Below are positions 22,000 through 35,800 of a stretch of 64,000 nt of DNA, piece by piece (position 1 is the first letter of the stretch; each line of letters begins with the position of its first letter). The DNA lies in contig JAITYX010000022.1 in the NCBI GenBank assembly GCA_021018815.1, positions 682,001 through 746,000 of the forward strand, read 5' to 3'. The notes under the pieces are model-generated. The model saw only the letters and a list, made by a program, of their open reading frames with translations. It was not told the origin of the DNA and did no database searches. Made by a program: the position numbers and the translations under genes. Origin of the DNA: Talinum fruticosum (taxonomy: Eukaryota > Streptophyta > Magnoliopsida > Caryophyllales > Talinaceae).

Positions 22000-24900
22000 C
22001 ATTCCCAAGGAGAAAGGTGGGGTTTCCTCATCAAACTCACACACATCTTCACCATCCTCACCAGCAACGTGCCTCTTCCCTTAAAGAACAATAGACCATT
22101 TATCATTGGCTAGGTCCTCAACGTGGAACACTTATCTTGCTTGGGATGCCATAACGAATTGATCCCCTTTAGGCCCTTCTCTTGTGAGATTGACCATCGT
22201 GAATCTCATCTCATCAACTCAAACACTGTTGTTATTGTCAACTCATTTGCACCGAAAAATGGGCTCACGAAAGTCAACATAGTCTAGCTTCCATATCTCC
22301 TCAATGACTCCGTAATATGACATTTTAGCTACAACAGGATTTTTATCCTTGGAGCTGGAAACATGAAGTGCATGGGCCTCCAATGTGACCCCATTATTTT
22401 GCGAGGTGCTCTTATTATCCTGGCTTTTTATGTATAAAGAATATCCATTGATGTCATACCCACGGTAACATATGACTTCCAACTACGGCCCTCTAGCCAA
22501 GCTTACTAATGTTTGCGAGATATGTTCTCGTGATTCTTCTAAATGGCTAGTGATCACTCTATCTCCGAACCGGTTGATAAATGTGCAATTATGATGGGTC
22601 GAGTAACCACGTCTCATTTTTTCCTGCGATCTGTCTCCTTATGAGGGATTTGTGCTCATCAACGAATAACTCCACTTCATCGTTGTTTTATCGAATATAA
22701 AGATGTGTTGAATCTCTCATATCACGATCGATTGTTAGAACCGTCGGCCCCAATTTCCCCTACCCACCGATCTTCCTCATAAATTGATGTTTTGGAATAC
22801 CAACTTCTTCCATTTGGAGGTAGTATTCACAATGGAACTCGACACACTCCTCGGTTGTGTATGCTTCAACAATGCACGCTTCCGGTCGATACCGATTTAT
22901 AACATATCCTTTGAGAATTTTCATAAAACGCTCAAAAGGTTACATCCATCAGTAAAAAGTGGGCCACGAGAATCGCACTTCTCTCACCAAATGGACAACT
23001 AGGTGCACCATGATATAAAAAAAGAAGGTAGGAAGTACATCTCAAGTTAGCGAGAATGTAACGATCACGCCACACTTAAGATAATCCAATTTCTCCAAAG
23101 CAACGACTTTGTTACATATGGCATTGAAGAAAAACTTTGTGATCTCCTGTCGACATGTTTCAGACATCACGGCTCGAATAGCAACCGACAATATTTGTTA
23201 CATCAAAGCATGACAATCGTGAAACTTAAGACCGATTAGTCTATAATCGGACATCAAAACGAGTCCACTGATATTTGAAGAATATCCCTGTGGCACTTTG
23301 AGTTTCTTTAAGGTCTCACACAAATGTTGTTTTTCCCTTCTAGTAAATGTGTAAGACATTAGACGCAAATATGCTCTCTTCCCCTTTAGTTGTGGCGCTA
23401 ATTCCTATCGTATTCTCATTTCACACATATCGAGTTGTACTTTCTTTCCGTCCCTAGTCTTCCTCGGTATGTTTAGAAGAGTGACAATCAGACTTTCACA
23501 TATGTTTTTCTCTATATGCATTACATCAAGACTATGTCTCACATACAACTCTTTTCAATATGGAAGATCAAAAAATATTGATATCTTTTTCCACAACCCT
23601 TTTTGGATTGACGTCGGTATGGCTTGCCGAACTCCACATCAAGATCATTCACTTGCTCATATATTTGATGTCCTGTTAGTGGAGTTGGAGCATAATCCAT
23701 CTCGGTTTTACCATTGAAAGCGTTCTTTTTCTTACGATATTGATGGGAAAAGGGAAGAAACTTTCGGCGTCCGTGATTGGCCATCTTTTCTCGTGTTTAA
23801 GTTGATAGGAGTAAGTACCCTTTGCACAAATGGGGCATGCCTTGTGGCCTTTGACGGTATATCCGGACAAGTTTCGTACGCGGGAAGTCATTGATTGTAG
23901 TGATGATCATAGCTCGCAATGTAAATTGCTCTTGACGATATGCATCATAAACTGAAACACCTTCATCCCACAAAAGCTTGAAATGTTCAACAAAAGATGC
24001 CAAGTACACGTCTATATCATTTCCGACTATTTAGGCCCAAAAATGAGCATTGACAACATAATGCACTTGCGCTTCATATATAACGATGACAGTAGGTTGT
24101 AGATAACCAAAAGAACGGGGCAACTATTGTGCTTGCTACTGAGGTCGCTGTGGGGGTTTATTTCGTCCGTACAAAAACTCGGACGTAGATTCCGTGCTTC
24201 CCTACCAAATTCCAATAACAAAGAATTGATCTTCTTCCATTTAGGAGAATCGGTAGGGTGACGTAGTTTGTCATCACGGACTCTTCCGTTGCTACGTCAA
24301 ATTCTTGGCATTCGTTGCACTTGAAAATAAGCACTTAAACATCGGTATTATTTGTAAGTACCACAACACCTTTGTGGGAGGCCCCTCAACACTCTCTCCA
24401 TCGATATATTTCATTTTGTATCGAGGTACACCACACATAGGACATTCGTGTCTATGTGCATGTTCTTTCGGTAGAATATGCAATCGTTTGGGTAAGCATG
24501 TATCTTCTTATACCTCATGCCCATAAGAGACAACATCCTCTTTACCTCATATGTACGGTTGGGAAGGACATTGCCTTCCGGGAGTATATCATTGAGAACA
24601 CTCAGCAAGTACATGAAACTTTTGTCACTCCAGCCATTAGCCGTTTTCAATTTCATCAACCTTAACACAACCGATAAACGGGTATATTTATCACACCCCA
24701 GGTAAAGAGGCTTATTTGAATCGGCTAACAATTGCTCCAATACGTGTGATTGATCGACTAACTCATGTTCTACTCCATGAACTAGATCTTCGAGGTTGAT
24801 CTTTTAATTCTATACTACTTGCTAGCTTTATTTTCATCATACCCTTCATCTTCTTCTTGTACGACATTATTCACAGACGACTCCTTCTCCCCATTCCATA

Positions 24901-25117
24901 CCCACACCTTATAAGTTGTGTTAAACTCATGCCGATATAGGTGATCTTTTACAACCTTCGGGGAAATCTAGAGGAGTTGAAATACCTTAAACACGGATAG
25001 AATATGGATCTGTTCTCCGAATTTGGCGACATGTTCGACGACAATCTCTTGGAAGTTGTTAACACCATCACGATATTCTACACTCCTTCTATCGCTATAA
25101 ACCCACACTCGATTCAT
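22000..25117 (-). pseudogene. CACTA TNP2-type transposase (broken)
   Basis: Minus-strand transposase in fragments, in the expected order. A transposase-associated N-terminus starts at the ATG at 25117 (MNRVWVYSDRRSVEYRDGV). The TNP2 domain follows: LYLGC and NGWSDKSFMYLL (24411-24740), ECPMCGVPRYK (about 24440), SSKHNSCPVLLVIYNL (about 24110), YDAYRQEQFTLRAM and TINDFP (about 23890-23950), ACPICAKGTYSYQLKHEK (about 23800), then GHQIYEQVNDLDVEFG (about 23640). A DUF4218-like stretch (about 22750-22950) and a DUF4216-like tail (NPVVAKMSYYGVIEEIWKLD, 22243-22482) complete it. In TNP2 proteins this region excises and inserts CACTA elements. Many frameshifts and in-frame stops show it is dead. Confidence 0.85.
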
Positions 25118-26400
25118 ACCTTACCCATAAACACAAGAATCAATTCACCACATATAGTTCGATAAATACATACTTACACAAAAATAATATGACATGAACC
25201 TAACATCCTTCTACAGGGATAGATGGTTTTAAACCCATTTGAGAATAATATGACCCTAGACCGTGTAACAAAATCTTATCATACATTTGACAAAATTTCG
25301 GCATCATTTTCCCTTAGTCCTTCAAGTACAACATATGAAAATGAAGTGGCTAATGCGTATATCCTTACTTAATTGTATGGTAACATAAGTAAAGATATAC
25401 AAATCAAACTCATCATCATCATAATTGCACCCGAAAAACGAGAGGGCAAATGAGCACCGTGATATCTTGTCAAATGTATGATAAAGATTATAATAGCCAC
25501 ATAACCTATTATCATATTATTCTCAAACTGTCCAACACGGACAATTCCAAAACCTATACATACCAAGCTAATATCCTAAGCGCTACATGCATATTTATGC
25601 ACATACCGTTTAATGGGTTCTCTAAGCTTATGAAGTGCATATGATAATTTAATGAACCATTTCTCAATATTGAGGATGTGGGTAATATTTCAACAAAGAT
25701 TCAACATTTTTCAACATTTTTGAACGAGCTCCTTATAATTAAATCCTAAACTCCTAAATCCATTTCTCAAAATCTCAATCATTTCACGAATTTTCACCTT
25801 AATAAACTAAACAAATGTTACCCACATTCTCAATATTTAATATTTCAACAAAGATTCAACATTTCAACAATCTCAACCACTACCTACATTATCAACATTC
25901 ACATAATTACACCAACTACATTCAACATTTAACTATATAAATCTTGTAAATAACTTAAAGTGAAAAATAAGAAAGGATAAAGATTCATACCGTAAGAACA
26001 AGGAAAACAATGGCGAGAGTGAGCAAGAGGATTATTGGCGAAACACACACAGCCACCGATGCAAGAAAAGACAGCTACAAGAAAGAGGGGAGATGAGAGG
26101 ATATAGTGAGCAAAATAAAACATTGAACAACAAGAGAGGAACAACAACGTGGATAACTTACCGGCAAGGATTACTCCAAGTAGATCTAGATCTAAGTAGT
26201 AGTGGACGAAAGTGAACTGTGGAGAGCGATAAGACCGAGAATAGATAGCGAGATGAAGTGGGCGTGGAAATAGCGAGATATGTTCTCGGGTTTTTAGATT
26301 GTATCCGGAAGACATTTGACGACGGTTCTTACGGATGAACCGTCTTCATATGTATTGTTGAATACGTATGACAACGGTTCTTTCATAGGATAACTCAAAG

Positions 26401-27523
26401 CATATATGTATTTCGACTAAATTAATGGTAAATATATTTCCGGTTCAACTCTATACTTGCAACATCAATCTGACTACAAATCGTATTTTTCGATTTCAAT
26501 ATGTCTTTTCCGAACATCGATGAGCTATTGTATAACATCATAGAATAGATATTTGTGTGGTATAATAAATCCAACCTGAATTAACTAATGCCTACAGCCC
26601 AACTCGGCTCAGGTACACCCCTAGTTACAAATAAACAAATATAAAATTACTATGCACCATATCTATAGTTTACAACTTAAAAGAAGGGCTACATTAACTT
26701 GATCAAGTACATGGTTTGATTTCTAGAGTCAGGTTAATTTATTAAGGTAGTATTATTAACGTTGAATACCCAAAATGAGATTATTGATGTCCAAAAATAT
26801 TGTTTTTTTTATACTTCAGTCAAGTTATTTTTTCATGTTTCATCATATAGTTCCAAATTAAATAAGACCAAATAACTGTAAATTTGTACTATTAGTTTAG
26901 TTCAATGTTACGTGGTTTAATTGATTTAATTGGTTGGTAATTGCAGCTTTTTCCCTTGGATCGTGCTATAGCTGTTTTAAGTTTTGAACATAGATTTTGA
27001 GTCATCGTATAACAAAGTATAGAGCCCAAAAAGAAAGAAACAGTTACATGGATTAATTAGTTAGTAATTCCAGTATTTTCCAGGGGGCATTTGCAAGGGA
27101 ACATGATCAAGAGAAGGTGGGGGTAGAAATAATAGCTGAGAAAGGGCGAAAATTAGGGATGAGTATGACTAGACCTCGCAAAAACTGACCTGACCCAAAA
27201 ATTCGACCCTAATTCGGCTACACATATAACATCATATGTGTTACACAATGCCTTTTATTTACAAAAATTCCACCGGTCTATTTTTCATGACGGTTTGTTT
27301 TTTAACCATTGTAAATCGGCTGTAATAAAAGGTCATATCCGTAGTAATGTGCTTTAGTGCCATCTTGCATAGTCGTAGCTTCGGATACAAGTATAGGTGC
27401 CTTGTACATGAAACAAGTGTACGTTAGTGTGAAATCTCCTTTCTAATCACGCATAACATAACTAGTTGCTGCTCCCCTTGAAGAAAGGGTGAAGTCAAAA
27501 TTAATTTGATTAATCCGGCTGGA
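26401..27523. repeat. Spacer with local duplicated sequence
   Basis: There is no gene. About 26400-26590 resembles 2740-2890, and about 26625-27070 resembles 29990-30400 over several hundred bases, including TAATTTATTAA(G/A)GTAGTATTATTAAC. About 27270-27345 has a CACTA-like hairpin phrase (CATGACGGTTTG...). Confidence 0.5.
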
Positions 27524-28181
27524 TAGGGATGGCAGTGGGTCCTGGACCAGACCCAAACCCGCCGAGACTCAACCCATTTAATCGGGTCCGGGTCCAAAAA
27601 TTTGGACCCGATGGAGTCAGGTCGGGTCCGGGTCTCAAAAAATAAGACCCGGACCCGACCCGAGACCCGTTTAAGACCCGTTTAAGACTTGAACACTAAT
27701 TTTGTTTTTTTTTGAAAAATTCTAACAGCAGATATTCATGCAAATTTGGACCCGGTGCAATTTGGAAACCCTTCCTACAATTTGTTGTTAAACTTTGATG
27801 GACTTTGAACTTTGTGTTGTCAAACTTTGATGAACTTTATGTTTAATATATTGGTGTATTTGATTTGTATGAACTAAGTTTTTGGTTTGTACAATAAATT
27901 GGTTGATAGATATGTTAGTATAATGGTAAAGAGGTTATATGTAACAAAATTACTTGTAAATTTACAATAATATTAAAATAGGGCATAAAATATTGATTTT
28001 TAAACTCATTTATGATAAAAATATAGTAGATCCGTTTAAGACCCATGGACCCGTGGACCCACCGGGTCCAGGTCCGAGTCCAAATTTTATAGACCCGTCG
28101 GGTCCGGGTCCGAGTCTAAACAAGTTAAATGGAGTGCAGGTCCAGCGGACCCGACCCGGATCCGACCCATTACCATCCCTA
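27524..28181. mobile_element. hAT-like MITE with GGGTCCGGGTC-rich ends
   Basis: A 658-bp element with inverted ends TAGGGATGGCAGTGGGTC and the complement of GACCCATTACCATCCCTA. The subterminal regions are dense in GGACCCG/CGGGTCC words. The flanks are CGGCTGGA and TGGCTGGA, an 8-bp target duplication with one mismatch, as expected for hAT insertions. The AT-rich interior has no gene. Confidence 0.82.
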
Positions 28182-28189
28182 TGGCTGGA

Positions 28190-29010
28190 GGAGAAATCCA
28201 CCTTACTAAACACGTGGACTTGGAAATGTGAATCGAATGTAATGGTGAAGATAATGAGAAATGGTGAGAAGAAAAGGTATGTTGCGGTCACTCATCCCAA
28301 TTACGTTTTGCCCAAATGAGTGAACCCAAGGATTGGGAACATCATTTTGAAACACAATGCCATTATGAAACTTCCATATACTCCACAAAAGTACAACAAT
28401 TCTCGAAATGTTGGCCCCACTATCAACGGAAATGTCGTTTAAGGACCCTCAACCGAAATAAGAGGGTTAGAGAATGGATGTCGATAAATCCAACCATGCT
28501 GAATCGCCATGTCCCATACTTGGGTTGCAAAAGGACAAGTGACAAAAAGATGTTCCGTATCTTCAACTTTTAGCATATAAGCCGAACAAATAAGGTCCAA
28601 TTGTACACCAAGATGTAATAAGTTGTCTCTAGTCCTTAATGAGTTATGACGTACTTGCCATAAGAACATTTTAATCTTAGGCATAACATTCAAATTTCAA
28701 ATGAGCTTTTAAGTGGCAGATTTAGTAGAAAAAATTTACCATTTTCAATTAGTCCCCGGTAAAACTTATCCTCCATCTCCGTAAGAGGGATAGGAACAAA
28801 TAGAACATAAGGGATAGAAGCCTCGGGTAAAAAATGTAAAAGTTTAGTTTCATCCCATTTTTTATCGAGTAGAAAGGAATTCACAAACCTTAATTTGTGG
28901 ATTGATTTGCCTTAAAAGGTCTACTTGCAATAAATCAATCAAACCAGATTCGTGACACCAAGTATCAGTCCAAAAATTAATTTTTTTCCATTCCCTAGTT
29001 ACCATCTCAT
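28190..29010 (-). pseudogene. LINE reverse-transcriptase C-terminal region (zf-RVT), remnant
   Basis: Minus-strand fragments in order: DTWCHESGLIDL-like sequence near 28960, then LLDKKWDETKLLHFLPEAS with PYVLFVPIPL (28690-28884). Next is the zinc-binding RVT region, MPKIKMFLWQVRHNSLRTRD and EDTEHLFVTCPFATQVWD (28439-28693), and last WSIWKFHNGIVFQN (28206-28388). These are hallmarks of the region following the RT in plant non-LTR retrotransposons. Breaks between the pieces and a MITE abutting the 3' side show it is inactive. No poly(A) tail or target duplication was located. Confidence 0.8.
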
Positions 29011-32000
29011 GCATTGACGAATAAAATTGCAGGTACAAAACATAAACTTCCTTACAAAAGAATAGGTCTGCTTCTCTTTATAAGTAAAAAACTCATCCAC
29101 ATACTTATACTTTGCTCTTATTTGTATCATTATTTCTTTCAATTTAGTAGTGTATGGTATTGTCAAATTGAAAGTTTAATTCAACTTAAACAAGGCCTTA
29201 TTTTAAGTGTTTTTATTTAAAATTTATTTTGCTATTTTTAATAATAATAGCGAACTTGTGTCTTCAAACCTGCAACAAATAAAAGGATCATGAGTGGATG
29301 AAAAAAGGTGCGGACGACTTATAGCATATAGATTCTATCAAATGTCCATGGAGTCAGTGGCGCAGTGATCAACGACCCTATCCCCCTCTTGGTTCAAATA
29401 TGGAGGAGAATAATTTTCTAAGTTTGAGAAAATTGTTGTAGGGATAGCTTGTGATCCTTGACATCATCCCCTTCCCAATATGAGTGAATCTGCTTACTGA
29501 TTAAAAAAATAAGATGCTACCAAATTATCCACTATCATCACAAGTTTGATAAATTCTATTATTTTATAGTAGATAGCAACGAATGTTTTTTGTTTCTGAT
29601 ACCATTTGTGACTATAGGTTTAATAATGAACTTTATATGGTCACTATTTCTTCAATAGATGTCTTTTGTGACGAAAAATAAAGTCAGCTACAAAATATTT
29701 CGTCGCTAACTGACCGTGTTCTAGTAGTGTAGATATATGCCAAAAACCAACTCAATGTAAAATTAATCTGTTTGAAATTTAAATATGATCTTTGTATCAC
29801 GAATTCAAAATGACCTTTGATTAATTAGTGGATCAAAACCAAATCAAATCCAATTGATCTGTTGCGGTCACGACACATTTCAAACAATTATATAACCATA
29901 AATTTTACGTCTAAAGTAAATAAAGATAAGAAAAATACAGACAAACTTAATTTATATTAATTTTAAAAACTATATGAGTATAATATTTGTATTTGTTACA
30001 AATAAACAAATATAAAATTATTTGTATTTGTATTTGTATTTCTATCAAATCTCTATAGTTTAGAACTTGAACATGGCCTATATTAACTTGAATCTCAATC
30101 AAGTATATGGTATAATTTCTAGAGTCAAGTTAATTTATTAAAGTAGTATTATTAACTTCTATCCAAAATGAGATTATTAATGTCCAAAATTAGTTGTTTT
30201 TTTTTTCACTTGGGTCAGAGTTATTTTTTCATGTCTCGTCATATAATTCCAAATTAAATAATACCAAATAACTATAAATTTGTACTATTAGTTTAGGTCA
30301 ATATTCCCATTATCCATAGATAAATATAGAGCCCAAAAAAACAGAGTTACATGGTTTAATTGGTTGGTAATTGCAGCTTTTTCCAAGGGGCATTTGCAAG
30401 GGAAAATGGTTTAACTCAAAGAAGGTTAGTCTGAACAGTTCCTTACAGTTAAATAAAACAGAACTTAAATAATTTATAAGTTAGATATAATTAAGAGTTT
30501 AAAAACCTTGAATACATTAATGTATGTTATTTGAATTGGGAACTTCGGTCAATTTGAAAGCTCGCTAAAAGATTTTGTATGACATTATATGCTAACAAAA
30601 TATATTCTACTTTTTAGAAGTATGTACATCAAAGAGTTGTACTCTTTTATCTCGTACATGTCGCATACAAACTCTTTTTATATATAAAAAAAACGACAAA
30701 TTTTTATAAATAACTTTACATAGTTCTTTCAAAGGTATGATATATAGAAAGGACTTTTAACTTTCAAAGGTTTATGCTTGAGAATCTCGATTTTATGTTT
30801 GACAAGATGGACATAATATTACGTGACATACTAAACAACAAAATTTCTCATTTAGTATTTTCTAGTAACTACTTGTCTTCGCCATGCATCAGAGCCGTGA
30901 TTGATGCTTGTCTTCTTTCCTACTGTATTGCACCATACCAAAATGTGATGAATATTTAATGAAATTTGTAACGAATTGATAAATTTTTGTGTTTTTAATG
31001 AATTTTACAATAATATTGAAAATTTATGTGCATATATATATACTTTGTTTTTATTGAAACACTACTAATTAAAGTGTAATTACTTAGTTATCCTTTTTCA
31101 TTTGTACATGCGTCAAATTATTCATGCATCCTAATGAATTTAATATAAGCGTGATGAATATTTCAACTAAAAAATATATCTCTAATTTTTCTAAATTTTT
31201 TTATAAACATAGATATTAAAAACATATACAAATAAAAATTGAGTAAATTAAATAATGTACATATGAATTTGTATAAAATAATGTATTTTATAACAATAGT
31301 GATAAGTTTTAGAAGATTATTAATGAATTTCCACAGACATGTACGTACAATTGGGTCATGCTCGATAGTCGCTAATAGAAGATATAATAATATTAGAAGT
31401 GGATTAATTAATTTATGAAAATTTTAAGCACTCTGTTGTCAAGCTTTTTAATTCATGAAATTGGATGCCCATTTGGCATTGGCGGAAAAAAGAAATACTT
31501 TTATAATCGTGAAAAACTATACATAAATCCTTCCACTATTTCTTTCAATTTACTTCATAATATATCAAAATTATAAGTTCAATTCAAATTAAACAAGATC
31601 TTATTTATTGTCTTTTAAACAAAATATTTTATTTTTAAAAAATAATAATAATAGCGAACTTGTGTGTTCAGACCTGCAATAATAAGCACATAACTAAACA
31701 GAGATGATATTGCACCACTCAAAACAGGTGGACGACTTACAATGTATTAAAGAACGTGGGGAATTTTGAAGGTCATTATTAAACTTAGATATATGCCATA
31801 AAAAAACAATATAAAATTTTAAACTTGAATATATGATCTTTGTATCCCAAATTTAAAATAACATGTGAATTAATTAGCAGATCATAATCATACCAAATTT
31901 GATTGACCTGTTTGGTCACAGCACACTTCAAACAATAGTGTAACTAGAAATTTTAAGTTTAAAGTAAATAAAAAACAAGAAATGTATACAAACTTAATTT

Positions 32001-32650
32001 GTATTAATTTTAAAAAATACATAAGAACAAATAAATAAGTATAAAATTATTATATTGCATCTCTGTAGTTTACAAATTGAAAGAGAGTTGGAACATCATA
32101 TGGTATGTCCACCTTATGGACTCTCTATCTCAGATAAAATTTAAAAAACTTACTAATAGGCAGGGAAATTGGGGGTGTTGCCCCAAAATCAAATCTGGGA
32201 GGAGGAATCAAATGAAAAATTATTACCCCAAAATCAAATCTGGGAGGAGGAAGGAAACAAAGTAAGTGACCAACAGGATACACACTGCTTCGACATAATA
32301 TTACATGACAGACAAAACAATAAAATGTTGTCGTTTATTTTCTAGTAACTACTACTCTGAATAAACTACTACTCTTCACCATGCATCGGAGCCTTGGTAG
32401 TCGTCTTCTTTCGTTTTGTATGTATTGCACCATAGCAAAGTGGAAATTTATAGTGGAATTATTGTTTTTAAAAAGACAATCTCATCAACTAGAAAATTTG
32501 TAAAACAAAGAAATAGTGAAGTGGAAAATAATAACATTTTTTTTTGGGTTGACATGCCAATAAACTCAGAAAAGAAAATCTCCCAGCATTTTAGAATAGG
32601 AAGATGAGGACACAATTTACTATAATATGTAGTAAATCCATTGAAAAAGG
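29011..32650. repeat. Old tandem duplication, no genes
   Basis: The block at about 29270-30960 is repeated at about 31620-32460. Shared phrases include TGAGTGGATGAAAA / CAGGTGGACGACTTACA, GATATATGCCA(A/T)AAA, ATGATCTTTGTATC(A/C)C, CATAATATTAC(G/A)TGACA and CACCATGCATC(G/A)GAGCC. About 29900-30060 also resembles the LTR start of the element at 40385-43819 (GTCTAAA.TAAATAAAGA). About 29690-29730 ends in CTAGTAGTG, a possible tip of a small CACTA element. No coding region is convincing. Confidence 0.55.
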
Positions 32651-32818
32651 CAATTTATGTTCATTAATCAGACACACAACCACATAATATGGGGCATCTA
32701 TAACCACCACCAGCCTATATTTGCTTCAAGTCAAGCTTCAGGTACTTAAGCTCTTCCTGGGTCTGCACCTGTCGGAGATTGCAAAGGTGACCAATTCAAC
32801 AAGGTCAAGTAAAAAGAG

Positions 32819-35800
32819 TCATACATAGCTGTCAATCAAAGATTTTCTCATCTCATCGACGATGGCTGTGGGTTGGGCTTCCCTCAACTTGAACACGCTC
32901 TCAATCACTGATAGCTCGGTGGCAGTTGTGTCTGACCCACAGAAAGCTGTCCAATCGTTCACCGTTAATCCAGCAGCAATTACCTCGCTTCCTCGATTCA
33001 CAGTCCCAGCCACAAGGGGAACCTGAAGAAGGGTTGAAAGTTCATCCAGGTCTTCTATCGATGTGTGGGGGTGGACCTGTATCAAACATTATCATAATTA
33101 ATATATTTTTATTCTTATTTTCTTAAATTTGGGGGCGGGGAGAAGTCTTGTTGTAGTGATAATTGAGTGGCTAAAGTTATAAAATAAATAAAAAAACATA
33201 CCAGGCCACCTTTGTTAGAGAAAGCACAGTAGCTACCGACCAGAATATTACCAGCAATTGTCTGCCTGAAGACCTCAACACCAAGAACATCTGCTATAAT
33301 CTCTTCAGTTTCCTGAAGCGACACAAGATAAACCGCATGATCAATGCCAAATTCAGACACAGATTGATTTCAGTTTTCTTTTTCTCTTTTTTTTGCAGCA
33401 CACACACATACACTAAAAAAGCAACGGAAAGCTTGCCAAAAGCAATGGAAAGTTGGAATTTGGAAACAAGCAAAAGTATAACTTGATTGCAGTGGGGAGG
33501 GGAGGGAGAAATTAGAGGAATGTGCCTTTCTGCTTCAGGAAGAGTCTCAGGTCTAGAACTTGAGTCACTGTTAAAGATTATTCATAAGTCTAAACAGCTA
33601 CATAAGTGCTCATTTTCATCGGGTGATATGGCAGTGATTTAGTAAGATTAATTTCGCATAGACCTCACTATTTGCATTTACAAGGTCTCAACATTAAGAC
33701 ATCAATTTCTCTAGCTTCAGTTATACCAATTCCTGTAGCTGTACGATTATTTGTTTGAGTCAGATTAGTTCTCATCATATGAGCAATAAAGGTCTTTTCA
33801 AAAGGTCCAGCCTGCTATCAACAAGCTCCAACTAAAACCATATAGCATAGATTCCCTTGTCCTACACTCCTACTGCAGGGTCGTCATCTAATTTCCGAAA
33901 ACAAAATGGCAGTCAAGAATGAGCAGGCAAATGTACTTACACACACCTTCAAAGTTACAAACAAATATGTGCCTGACTTCAAAGTTACACCATAAACCGT
34001 TTATGTAAACTACAAGAATACAAAAAGGTAGAAAACATGTGAACACAGGAAGCAGCAGACAGAATAAACTATTTTATCAACCACAAAATAAGTAATTTCA
34101 GGGATCAAGGAGTAATGCTCCAAAATAAAAAGACATACCTTATCAAGATCAGTGTGTGTAAGAGCAACATAATCATTGCATGCTATGCAGTTTCCTAGAG
34201 CAGATAACTTTTCTTCAATACGCTGAACTACTACTGAATCAGGGAGACTGTTCCTCAAGTGTTGAAGTTCTTGGGGGAAAACGAAAGGGGCAAGTCAATC
34301 AGAATATCGTCATTTTTAAAAAAAAATAGCAAAATTAAGCTCAATAGGAGAAGGGGGCTATACAGTAAGTGCTTGTAAAAAAATATGGGGAATTTTAGAC
34401 TGCGAGCACAAAACCCATCAGCCATGAACATTGTTTGTTCTGGGAAACCAGAGAAATCAGTAGACATTTTGATCTATGATCATTACAGTAAAACACCATT
34501 GATCTCTAAATTTTAAGTTCGACTATAAATAGTGTCAAATAACTCCCAGACACATAACTACACATGGTGACTCAGGAAATTTAGTATGACGTCAAATATG
34601 GCCAAAACATCTCCATGTAGTACCTAATCATATGCCTCCATATCCTGTTAGCTTTAAGCTACTTCAATTGCCACTAGCCCACCCCCGGAATATATGTCAA
34701 TGCACATAAAACTAGAAAATAGTCAGAAAAGTAAACTAGAACATGAAGATGAAAAGAAAATAAAACACCTCACTCCAAGGGAAGAACATGCTCACAATTT
34801 AGACACCATCTATGAGCAATGAAACAAAACTATACTCTTACTATTGTCACTAATCCTGATCTGTTGTGTTGGGAATACATGTATCAAGAAAATTTAAGTC
34901 AAGCAAACATCACTTATAACTCAGTTCTCTATCCTAATTCGAAAGACATGCCAAAAAGAACCAGCTTACCATGTATAGTCATGCCAACATTATTGTGCAA
35001 ATACACATTATCAGATCTCCAATTGAGTAATTACACTAGCATATATAAAACCAAAAAGTGCAGAGTGGCTAGCAATTATAAAAGAGGATGGTGTTCTCGA
35101 GCAAAAACAATGTTCAAAATGCTGGTTGTTGATATGCATAAGAGCACAAGACTAGAGATCCAGTATTTTCAGCTACTTAGGATGGAAAATGAAAAATGGT
35201 ATGAGGCTTGCATAGCTCTCCCACGATGAGTAGAACCGAGGCAATGAAGCCTCAAAAGTGTATCTAGTTTTTGCATCACCTTACAATATTAACACTGAAC
35301 AGCAGCAACCAAAACTCACAAATTTGAAGACCATAAACATCATGACATATAGTCGGATGCAGGGTAAGGCACAATAGCATCTGGGAAAATGTTAGCCTAA
35401 GGCATCATCCATTTCATCCAATTTGTCACTCTCTAGCCTCATCATAAAAAGCTTTTTCAAACCAATAGCAGTCAGATTACTTATGAAAACTGACCAAACA
35501 AGTCGGAAGCAGCCTAATCACAGATAACGCCACAAGTTCAACAAGGAAACAAGGGGCTCAAACAAAATTCATGAGAGAGTGTCAGAAAGAAGCCCGCCAG
35601 TTAAGCCCTTTCTAAATGTCCAGCCAAAGTACCAAAAAGCAGCTAGAATAGCAATGATCATTATGGAAATTCAAAACAGCCTAGGACACATTTATGGCGA
35701 GAATACATAATTGAGTGTCACTGATTCATGAAACTTACCCTGATCAGTTGTGTTGTGAGGCACAAGTAGCCCATTTTTGTTTCCTGCCACCAAAAAGAAC

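Larger units (their letters stand above)
17020..26400 (-). mobile_element. Decayed CACTA (En/Spm) element
   Basis: Both sides carry imperfect hairpin repeats typical of CACTA subterminal regions. They occur at about 17030-17184, resume after the solo LTR at 20818-20905, and occur again at about 26305-26385. Each unit pairs ACGGTTCT with AGAACCGT and ends TCATAGG. Between them lies a TNP2-type transposase region on the minus strand. I could not find intact CACTA/TAGTG tips, so the limits are approximate and at least one end is probably truncated. At 26160-26310 (minus) a leader-like stretch ends in CCG|GTAAGT, consistent with a 5' untranslated exon of the transposase gene. Confidence 0.75.

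Noticed and set aside
22784..24665. Plus-strand ORFs across 22784-24665
   Set aside because: Complement shadows of the minus-strand CACTA transposase, whose motifs are recognisable in order.
29690..29735. Complete small CACTA element ending CTAGTAGTG
   Set aside because: Only one tip is visible; no matching CACTACTAG tip was found upstream.
34819..35229. 136-aa plus-strand ORF inside an eIF6 intron
   Set aside because: Unusually long for intron DNA, but it has no recognisable domain, no promoter or splice context, and biased AT-rich composition. Treated as chance.
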